Shown piece by piece: positions 8,306-14,505 of a stretch of DNA of 24,212 bases. Where the stretch lies: assembly GCA_964554185.1 (NCBI GenBank), contig CAZKNJ010000025.1, positions 1 through 24,212 of the forward strand. The letters are read 5' to 3'. A program made the position numbers and the translations under genes. The notes beneath the pieces were generated by a model. It had not been told where the DNA came from, did not search any database, and worked only from the letters and a program-made list of their open reading frames with translations. The DNA is from CAZKNJ01 sp964554185. Lineage in GTDB: Bacteria; 4484-113. The first letter of the stretch is position 1, and each line of letters begins with the position of its first letter.

Positions 8306-9631
8306 CTAGATGCCGTCAGGCGTGCGCGGCAGGCGGCGGCTGGTTTCGTAGCGCAATTCCTCCACCTGGCCTTCGGTAAGCTGCGTGGGTACGCCTCTGG
8401 CGCTGATATAGGTGTTCTTGGGAACGACAACGATTCCTTTCGGAGAGATGGTGAAGCGCTCGGCGTCGGCCTGCTTGTCAACGCCGATTTCCACTCCCTC
8501 CTCAATCGTGACGTTCTTGTCGATTATCGCGTCCTTGACCACCACGTGTTGGCCGAGGTCGCAGCCGGAGAAGATGATGGAGTTGGTGACCTCGGCGTAG
8601 CTGTGAATGAACACGTTGCTGAACAGCACCGAGTCGAAGACGGAGGCGCCGCTGATGATCACCCCGTCGGAGACAACGCTGTCCACTGCGCGGCCGAAGC
8701 GCCCGGTCTTTTCGGCGAACACGAACTTGGCTGGAGGGTAGTTGGGGTGGGCGGTACGGATGGGCCAATCGCGGTTGTACAGGTTGAACACCGGCCGGAC
8801 GCGCTTAATCTCCATGCTCGCGTCGTAATAATCGTCAATGGTCCCGACATCCCGCCAGTAGGTTGCAGACTCCAGTTCCTCACCGGCTATGCGGTTCTGC
8901 GAGTAGTCGTAGAGATATATCCGCTTGCCCTCGGCAACCATCTGGGGAATGACGTTGGCGCCAAAGTCGTGGCGGGAATCTGGATTGGCCCCATCCTCCT
9001 TGAGCGCTTTGACCAGTGCTTCGCTTTCAAAGAAGTAGTTGCCCATCGACACCAGCGCCATATCTGGGCGGTCGGGAATTGGCGCGGGATCGGGCGGCTT
9101 CTCCTGGAAACCGACAATGCGGTAATCCTGGTCGATCTCAATGATGCCGAAGCGGTTGGCAGCCTCTTCGCGGGGGTAGGGGATGGCGCAAACCGTGGCG
9201 TCGGCGCCCTTTCCGCGATGCACGCGCTGCATCGTGGAGACGTCCATCTTGAAGATGTGGTCGCCGCCGAAGACTGCGACTTCGCGCGGGCGGGCATAGT
9301 CTATGAGATTGAGGTTCTGGTATATCGAGTCAGCCGTGCCCTGGTAGAACTGCTCGCCCACCCGCATCTGCGGCGGCACCGCGTCAACATAGTGGTCGGT
9401 GACACTGCCGAAGTTCCAGCCGCGCGCGAGATGGATCATCAGCGAATTGGCTTTGTACTGGGTGAGGACTTTGATGCGGAAGAAGCCGGAATTGACGAAG
9501 TTGGAGAGTACGAAGTCAATGATGCGGTACTTGCCGCCGTAGGGGACGGCGGGCTTTGCGCGGTCCTGCGTAAGCGGATGCAGGCGTTCGCCCTTGCCTC
9601 CCGCCATTATCATCACCAGGGTCTCAATCAT
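8306..9631 (-). CDS. glgC: Glucose-1-phosphate adenylyltransferase
   Basis: A 441-residue ADP-glucose pyrophosphorylase, which makes ADP-glucose from glucose-1-phosphate and ATP and is the committed step of bacterial glycogen synthesis. The N terminus carries the nucleotidyltransferase signature AGGKGERLHPLT with the downstream KPAVPYGGKYRIIDF, then YQGTADSIYQN, a substrate-loop segment VGFQEKP, and ATYWRDVGTIDDYYDA. The last ~130 residues form hexapeptide left-handed beta-helix repeats. The gene starts at an ATG inside the end of the DUF4912 gene (8-nt overlap), so its translation probably depends on that gene. Allosteric control by sugar phosphates is usual for the family but cannot be read here. 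Confidence 0.96.
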   Translation of the reverse strand: MIETLVMIMAGGKGERLHPLTQDRAKPAVPYGGKYRIIDFVLSNFVNSGFFRIKVLTQYKANSLMIHLARGWNFGSVTDHYVDAVPPQMRVGEQFYQGTADSIYQNLNLIDYARPREVAVFGGDHIFKMDVSTMQRVHRGKGADATVCAIPYPREEAANRFGIIEIDQDYRIVGFQEKPPDPAPIPDRPDMALVSMGNYFFESEALVKALKEDGANPDSRHDFGANVIPQMVAEGKRIYLYDYSQNRIAGEELESATYWRDVGTIDDYYDASMEIKRVRPVFNLYNRDWPIRTAHPNYPPAKFVFAEKTGRFGRAVDSVVSDGVIISGASVFDSVLFSNVFIHSYAEVTNSIIFSGCDLGQHVVVKDAIIDKNVTIEEGVEIGVDKQADAERFTISPKGIVVVPKNTYISARGVPTQLTEGQVEELRYETSRRLPRTPDGI

Positions 9632-10532
9632 CGCCGCCCTCCCCGCCGCGGGGCTTGGAGCTGGAGGACGCGTCGTCCGGCCGCCATTCGCGATGTTCTT
9701 CCCCCAGCCCCTCCAGCGGCTTGCCGAAAGCCTCTTCGGGTGTAACGGGCGAGCCCTCCTTCAGCGTCTGGCCAGGCTCGAGGCGCATCAGGCGCACCGG
9801 CGCGTCCTCGCTTTCGCGGTCGCGCGGGAACTGGATGGTGCGCGGGGGCGCGGCCTGCTCAAAGCCGCCGTCCACGATGAAGCCGAGGCTGACCACCGCG
9901 CGCTGGCCGGCGAAACCGAGTTCCAAGTAATAGCTGCCGCGGTCGCCGTAAAGCTCCTGCTGGACGAAGCTGCCGTCACGCGCCAGGGCGCGCACACAAA
10001 GCCTGCGCTCATCCCACTTGCTGCGGTGTTTGGCGGCGAGTGTCGCCAGCAGCTCCGGTGAGAGCTCCCAGAAGACATAGGCGCTGTTAGGGTCAAACAC
10101 CAGCACGTGGAAGAGGTCTATCCCATAGCTGTCGGGCAGCGGGAAGTCGCCGGGTTCCGGCACTCCGCGCGCCCGGCCGTTGCGGTCAACCTCAAACTTG
10201 CGGCCTTTGGCCTCACCCAGCGGGGTGGGAACAGGCTCGACTGCGGCTTCCTTCGGCGGGAGTGGCTTCTCCGCCTCGGCGGAGGGACTAACGGGCGGCT
10301 TAGGTTTCGGCTTAGCAGTGATTCGCTTCGCCGTTCCGGGCGCAGCCGGGCGGGCGGTTTCGCCGCCACGCTCCAGCACTGCGAGCAAGCGCTCGCGCGC
10401 TCCGCCGCGCAGCTTCTGTGCCGCGGTCACCAACTCGTCCTTTTTCGCTCTCGACAAGCCGGTGCAGCCCGCGGCTTTGAGAGCGGCAATGAGGCTGGCA
10501 CTGGTGTGCGCCTCAAGTTCACTTCGCTTCAT
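9624..10532 (-). CDS. DUF4912 protein with N-terminal SAP/Rho_N-like helices
   Basis: A 302-residue protein of unknown function. Residues about 1-55 resemble the helix-turn-helix of SAP or Rho N-terminal domains (a helix, then LKAAGCTGLSRAKKDELV, then another helix). Residues 60-115 are a Pro/Lys/Glu-rich linker. The remainder is a DUF4912 domain: DSYGIDLFHVLVFDPNSAY, VFWELSP, then alternating beta strands including RGSYYLELGF and a Phe-Gly-like FIVDGGF. The domain looks like an immunoglobulin or carbohydrate-module beta-sandwich; that is inference. There is a strong ribosome binding site (GGAGGGAGG) just upstream. It is the second gene of the operon, 9 nt after the GH57 transferase gene, and overlaps glgC by 8 nt. 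The context suggests a role in alpha-glucan storage, such as glucan binding, assembly or regulation. No catalytic motif was seen. Confidence 0.8.
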   Translation of the reverse strand: MKRSELEAHTSASLIAALKAAGCTGLSRAKKDELVTAAQKLRGGARERLLAVLERGGETARPAAPGTAKRITAKPKPKPPVSPSAEAEKPLPPKEAAVEPVPTPLGEAKGRKFEVDRNGRARGVPEPGDFPLPDSYGIDLFHVLVFDPNSAYVFWELSPELLATLAAKHRSKWDERRLCVRALARDGSFVQQELYGDRGSYYLELGFAGQRAVVSLGFIVDGGFEQAAPPRTIQFPRDRESEDAPVRLMRLEPGQTLKEGSPVTPEEAFGKPLEGLGEEHREWRPDDASSSSKPRGGEGGDD

Positions 10533-10541
10533 TCCTCCCTC

Positions 10542-12632
10542 CTAGAGGGGACTTACGTCTATGGTAACACTAAACTGTGAGGATTCGGTTGTTGGCAGGC
10601 GGGCAATCAGCACTACCGCCTGCGCCTGGTACAGCAGCTCGGCGCCGCCCTCACTCATCGCCAGCGTGCGCACCGGGTAGAATCCGATGCGGGCGAAGCC
10701 CTCGGAAGTGAGAGCAATACGGGTCCGGCGGTATCCGTCCACGAATACGAGCTCCGCTTCAGGCGCGTCCGTCTCCCACAGCTCCGCCAGCGGCAACCGA
10801 TCGGCCTTGTAGAGCGCAAAGCGGTCGTCGCTGCGGTCGGTGAGCAGATTGATGTTCAGTTCGGTGGCAAACCACTCCGCGCCCGCGTCCGGCTTGGGCA
10901 GGATTTCCCAACGCACAGTGAGCACCGGTCCGTCCCAGCCCACTATCTTGTCAATGCGGCCCAGCGGGGCGTCAGCCCGGCCGGAGACGCCGTGGGGGGA
11001 TAGTTCGGTCTCATAGCTTTCGCGCCATAGCTCGTGCTGTGGCTGCATTCCGCCCTGCGCGAAATCCGCGGTGCGCACTTCCTGCGCAAAGGCCATATCC
11101 ACGAAGCTCAGGCGCGGGTAGGCGTCAAAAGCAGCGCTTGCGAGGGCGGAACCATCTTTCATGCGTACGCTCTCATGGATGCTCTTATGAGCTTCCCGCG
11201 CATCGCGGCCCCGACCGCTGAGCAGCTCGTCGTGGTAGTACTCGTAGTGGCGGCCCATCCCCGCGAGGAGAGTTGCGTCCGCTGGGGGGTAGTCGCAGTA
11301 GTCCAGCGACAGCCCGCGTTGAGGTAGCAGCAGCATGGAGTAACCCTCGTCAAAGACGAGTATCTCGTCCAGGCTGTTGCTGTAGAAGTCTAGGCGGACG
11401 ACGTGGGGGAGCTTGGTGTGTAGCGCGGCATGGGCGGTCCTTTCGGCCTTGATCATCTGCTCGTTGACGGCTTCACGCAGGTAGTTGAGGTAAATGCCGC
11501 CGAAGATGCCGTGCCAGTAGCCGCAGTTGCACTGGGAGCGCAGGTGGTGGCGCAGCGCCTCCTGCGCGAGTTTCTTGTCTTCCTCGCCCTGCGCGCGGTC
11601 AATGCCCATCCAGGTGAGGTTGGAGAGGTTGCGCGTTTTGTGGTGCATGCGGTTGGCTTCGTCGTACTTGCGGTAGAAAAACTTGAAGTTGCCGGAAAAC
11701 AGCACCTGCTCCGGTCGCGGAATGCCCTTGGTGGTGAGCATGCGTTTAGCCTGCGCCAGCCGCCGCTGGCGGTCCACTGGCAGCACCCATTCGCACATCT
11801 CGCGGTAGCTGCCCGCGGGCAGCGTGACCAGGCCGGCGGGGGGATGCGCGCGGGCGAACTCGCCCAGATGAACCAGCGGGAAGCGCTCGGCGTGTTCCTC
11901 AAAGAACGCAAGGAACTCCTTCAGCCAGCCGGAGCCGTACACCCACTCCTTGGTGCCGGGCCACACGCCAAACTTCTCGCCGTCGTCGCCGAACACGGCG
12001 ATGGGGTCTTCAATGCCGCGTTCCGCATAGGTGCGGTCAAGGGTATCCAGGTGCGCCGCCAGCTCCGCCACCGGCTTGAAGGGGATGAGATAGCGCAGTT
12101 TCTCGGAGATGGGGAAGATGAGCAGCTCGTTCCCCTGCTCGGTAAGGACGTAATGGCGGTAGAGGTCTTCCTCCTCCAGGACGCGCAGGAAGAGGTAATC
12201 ATCCAGCAGCGTGAACTCCAGCCCCGCCTCCTTGGCTATCTCCGGCAGGTTCAAATCATAGATGCGCTCGGTGCACCAGAGGCCTTCGGGCTCCTGGTTG
12301 ATGTTGGCGCGGATGAACTCGCGCATCAGCCGCACCTGCTCCAGCGCGTCGCGGCGGGGTATTTCCACCAGGATGGGCTCGTAATAACCGGAGGCGAGCA
12401 TCTCCACCTGCCCGCGCCGCGCCAGTTCCTGTACCCGCTGAAGGAACTCCGGGTGGCGCACGCTCAGGTGGTCAAACAGGCAGCCGCTTATGTGTAACGT
12501 GCAGCGAAATGACGGGTGCGCCGCCAGGGCGTCAAGCAGGGGGAAGTAGGCGTCTTCGCACGCGCGGTCTATGACAAAGTCAAAGTTGCCCAGTGGCTGA
12601 TGCAAATGGAACGTGAAGTTTACGCTCAGCAT
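10542..12632 (-). CDS. GH57 4-alpha-glucanotransferase/alpha-amylase (DUF1925/DUF1926 type)
   Basis: A 696-residue GH57 enzyme that cleaves and transfers alpha-1,4-glucan segments. Visible motifs are FHLHQPLGNFD at the N terminus, ISGCLFDHL, GLWCTERIYDL with the probable nucleophile E122, and VFGDDGEKFGVWPG with the acid/base Asp (D216 or D217). These lie where Thermococcus litoralis 4-alpha-glucanotransferase has Glu123 and Asp214 (from memory). The C-terminal half is the beta-sandwich region of DUF1925/DUF1926. An in-frame upstream ATG (12719) would add 29 residues, but the ATG at 12632 begins exactly at the family's conserved strand and lies 7 nt after a TGCTATAAT promoter, so translation is predicted to start without a leader. 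It is the first gene of the operon. Transferase versus hydrolase activity cannot be settled by eye. Confidence 0.88.
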   Translation of the reverse strand: MLSVNFTFHLHQPLGNFDFVIDRACEDAYFPLLDALAAHPSFRCTLHISGCLFDHLSVRHPEFLQRVQELARRGQVEMLASGYYEPILVEIPRRDALEQVRLMREFIRANINQEPEGLWCTERIYDLNLPEIAKEAGLEFTLLDDYLFLRVLEEEDLYRHYVLTEQGNELLIFPISEKLRYLIPFKPVAELAAHLDTLDRTYAERGIEDPIAVFGDDGEKFGVWPGTKEWVYGSGWLKEFLAFFEEHAERFPLVHLGEFARAHPPAGLVTLPAGSYREMCEWVLPVDRQRRLAQAKRMLTTKGIPRPEQVLFSGNFKFFYRKYDEANRMHHKTRNLSNLTWMGIDRAQGEEDKKLAQEALRHHLRSQCNCGYWHGIFGGIYLNYLREAVNEQMIKAERTAHAALHTKLPHVVRLDFYSNSLDEILVFDEGYSMLLLPQRGLSLDYCDYPPADATLLAGMGRHYEYYHDELLSGRGRDAREAHKSIHESVRMKDGSALASAAFDAYPRLSFVDMAFAQEVRTADFAQGGMQPQHELWRESYETELSPHGVSGRADAPLGRIDKIVGWDGPVLTVRWEILPKPDAGAEWFATELNINLLTDRSDDRFALYKADRLPLAELWETDAPEAELVFVDGYRRTRIALTSEGFARIGFYPVRTLAMSEGGAELLYQAQAVVLIARLPTTESSQFSVTIDVSPL

Positions 12633-12639
12633 CGGGTGA

Positions 12640-12648
12640 ATTATAGCA
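12640..12648 (-). promoter_or_regulatory. Extended -10 promoter of the glycogen operon
   Basis: The minus strand reads TGCTATAAT, a perfect -10 with a TGn extension, followed by 7 nt and the ATG of the GH57 transferase gene. Transcription should start at or next to the A of ATG. No good -35 is visible 16-18 nt upstream, as is common for extended -10 promoters. It is divergent from the frr promoter about 45 bp away. Confidence 0.6.
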
Positions 12649-12690
12649 TCTAGCGGGCGGCGGACGGACCGATGCGCGGGCTTGGGGCAA

Positions 12691-12699
12691 TGGTATAAT
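12691..12699 (+). promoter_or_regulatory. Extended -10 promoter of frr
   Basis: TGGTATAAT is a consensus extended -10. Initiation near 12706 would give a leader of about 30 nt containing the AAGGAGGG ribosome binding site at 12723-12730. No convincing -35 is seen. Confidence 0.6.
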
Positions 12700-12737
12700 C
12701 GGGGCGCAAAGACGGCCAATCAAAGGAGGGAACCCAC

Positions 12738-13301
12738 ATGGAAAAGGGCCAGGAAGTCCTCAAAGACGCGAAGGAGCGCATGAAGGTCTCGCTCGGGAAA
12801 GTGGCCGAGGATCTGTCGCACATCCGTGCCGGCAGGGCCTCGGTGGGGTTGGTGGACCACATCATGGTGGAGGCGTACGACAGCCGCATGCCGCTGCGCA
12901 ACGTCGCCAACATCACCACGCCGGACGCGACGACCATTCTCATTGCTCCCTACGACAAGACCGTCATCAAGCACATTGAGAAGGCCTTGAGCACGCAGGA
13001 AGTCGGCCTCAACCCCAACAGCGACGGCAGCGTTATCCGCATCAACATACCGCCACTGACCGAGGAGCGGCGCAAGGAGATTATCAAAGTAGTGAGCAAG
13101 GCCGCCGAAGAGGGGCGCGTGGTGCTGCGCAACATCCGCCGGGACGCGATTGATTCGCTGAAGAAGTTGGAGAAGAACAAGGACCTCGGCGAGGATGAGT
13201 TCCACCATTTCGCCGACGAGGTTACCAAGGCGCTGGACGGCGCGGTGGAGGACCTGGATAGCGCCTTCAAGAAGAAGGAAACCGAAATCCTGGAAGGCTA
13301 G
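12738..13301 (+). CDS. frr: Ribosome recycling factor
   Basis: RRF splits post-termination ribosomes together with EF-G. The 187-residue product is full length (family about 185). It has the expected long-helix domain with HIRAGRASVGLVD near the N terminus, the small beta domain (IMVEAYDSRMPLRNVANIT) and the C-terminal helix PPLTEERRKEIIKVV followed by RNIRRDAIDSLKK. AAGGAGGG lies 7 nt before the ATG. frr is usually next to pyrH, but here it is alone and divergent from the glycogen operon. Its TAG overlaps the TAG of the convergent pseudopilin-like gene within a CTAG. Confidence 0.97.
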   Translation: MEKGQEVLKDAKERMKVSLGKVAEDLSHIRAGRASVGLVDHIMVEAYDSRMPLRNVANITTPDATTILIAPYDKTVIKHIEKALSTQEVGLNPNSDGSVIRINIPPLTEERRKEIIKVVSKAAEEGRVVLRNIRRDAIDSLKKLEKNKDLGEDEFHHFADEVTKALDGAVEDLDSAFKKKETEILEG

Positions 13302-14290
13302 AGATCAGATTCCTGGGTAGCGGGTACATCCTCCCCCGGCGTGAGCACGAGAATAACGGCGTCGCGGATGCCGTTGGGATTGCCGAAGACGGATTCGTCA
13401 GCGGCGCCGCCGCCGAAAGGCGAGAAGGAGTTACGGCCGGTGGCGTCGGGGCCGATGACGTCCTTGCCCTTGGTTCGCAGTCCGCCGTAAGCCCCCAGAA
13501 TGTAGCTGTCCACCATCTCGCGCATCTGCGGCTCCGCGCCTTCTCCGCCAACGAGCGCCAACATCGACTGGCTGCGGTAGAAGAACATCCCCGGCAGGAA
13601 TGGATTGGGCTCCTTCGCTCCGCGTGGCCACAGGTCTGCGCAGGTGTACTCAATGTCGGCATAGGTGCGAACGGCTTCCGTGGCGCCCGGCAGTGTGAAA
13701 GTGGCATAGCGCTTATCAGCCATCACATTACCCATCCACCGGCAGGACGGCCCGAAACGCGTGCCGTGCAGCTTGGCCTCCTTGGTGCCGTTGCGCAGCG
13801 GGTCGTCGTACTCCATCTGCCAGCCGTGGACGCCGATGTTACGCACGAACGGGTTCTTGGGGTAGAAGGGCATGTAGCCTTCCCGAACCAGTGGGTCAAT
13901 CAACTGCGTGGGGAAGGGGCAGTTCTTGGCCTCAGTGTAAACCTCGCGCCCATCCTCGATCTTCACCATTTCAGCGTACTTCCCTTCACCGCCGATAAGG
14001 AAGAGAGGATACTGGCCGGAGTGGTCAACTGAGTAGCGCTCCACCGCGAGCTGGATGGCGTGGAGATTGGCTTTGACCTCGGCTTCGCGGGCGTTGCCGC
14101 GAAGGTCCCCGGTGAGCGATTCCAGGCTCTTGGTGAGCCAGACCATGCTGAGCATCGCAAGAAACAGCAAACCGAAGAACGCAGCGAGGGCTATAAGGAA
14201 TCCCCTGAAGCAGCAGCTCATTTGCGGGGGGCGTGGTTTCCCAGTTCCACTGCTTGGTTCATTCGGCCGGGTTTGCTTCTCTGGTTCCAT
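13298..14290 (-). CDS. Membrane-anchored pseudopilin-like protein
   Basis: A 330-residue protein of unknown function. A polar, Pro-rich N-terminal tail of about 28 residues containing CC precedes one transmembrane helix (about residues 29-50). The following amphipathic stretch, with LHAIQLAVERYSVDHSGQYP, resembles the start of a type II secretion pseudopilin body, and GGEG, PKNPF and a C-terminal VLTPGED recall the same kind of protein. There is no prepilin peptidase site (no G-F-x-x-x-E), so it would not be processed as a pilin. The ATG at 14290 is chosen over 14314 because GAGGG lies 9 nt upstream; a weak TATACG at 14326-14331 may be its -10. Many aromatic and Cys residues lie in the soluble part. 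Confidence 0.65.
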   Translation of the reverse strand: MEPEKQTRPNEPSSGTGKPRPPQMSCCFRGFLIALAAFFGLLFLAMLSMVWLTKSLESLTGDLRGNAREAEVKANLHAIQLAVERYSVDHSGQYPLFLIGGEGKYAEMVKIEDGREVYTEAKNCPFPTQLIDPLVREGYMPFYPKNPFVRNIGVHGWQMEYDDPLRNGTKEAKLHGTRFGPSCRWMGNVMADKRYATFTLPGATEAVRTYADIEYTCADLWPRGAKEPNPFLPGMFFYRSQSMLALVGGEGAEPQMREMVDSYILGAYGGLRTKGKDVIGPDATGRNSFSPFGGGAADESVFGNPNGIRDAVILVLTPGEDVPATQESDL

Positions 14291-14360
14291 TGGTATGTCC
14301 CTCGGTGGAATCATAACACCGGGTTCGTATATGTGCCACCATGAAGAGAATCACTAGTGC

Positions 14361-14378
14361 GGGGACTTGGAGGTCCCC
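14361..14378. repeat. Inverted repeat in the divergent intergenic region
   Basis: GGGGAC (14361-14366) and GTCCCC (14373-14378) form a perfect 6-bp palindrome around TTGGAG, with further partial pairing outside (GT/AC). It sits between divergent genes, about 24 nt upstream of the TATAAT at 14402. It could be an operator or a copy of an interspersed palindromic repeat. A terminator is less likely because the nearest T-run (TTTT) is about 8 nt away. Confidence 0.45.
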
Positions 14379-14401
14379 ACTCCGGTTTTCCTTGCTGGCG
14401 G

Positions 14402-14407
14402 TATAAT
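14402..14407 (+). promoter_or_regulatory. Putative -10 element of the metalloprotease gene
   Basis: A perfect TATAAT lies about 100 nt before the ATG at 14506. The leader would contain a GC-rich stretch (CCGCGCGGGCGGG and GGCGCGCGGCG) that could fold. No TG extension and no clear -35 were found, so this is a sequence match only. Confidence 0.4.
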
Positions 14408-14505
14408 GGTGGGGCCGCGCGGGCGGGAAGGCGCGCGGCGATTCCATTGGAACAACACAAGCTGTTTTGCCATCTAATCTACGAAACTTCCGGGAGGAGG
14501 GCTTG

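Noticed and set aside
8546..9745. A 399-codon plus-strand open frame opposite glgC
   Set aside because: It is opposite a well-conserved gene, with no recognisable domain and no ribosome binding site.
11430..12497. A 355-codon plus-strand open frame inside the GH57 transferase gene
   Set aside because: It is a shadow of a confidently identified enzyme on the minus strand, has no ribosome binding site and no recognisable domain.
12633..12719. Longer start for the GH57 transferase (29 extra residues)
   Set aside because: The extension crosses the TATAAT promoter, has no ribosome binding site and precedes the point where the family's conserved N terminus begins.
14361..14390. Rho-independent terminator at the GGGGAC/GTCCCC palindrome
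   Set aside because: The stem is only 6 bp, the TTTT run is too far from the stem, and the site lies between divergent gene starts where no terminator is expected.
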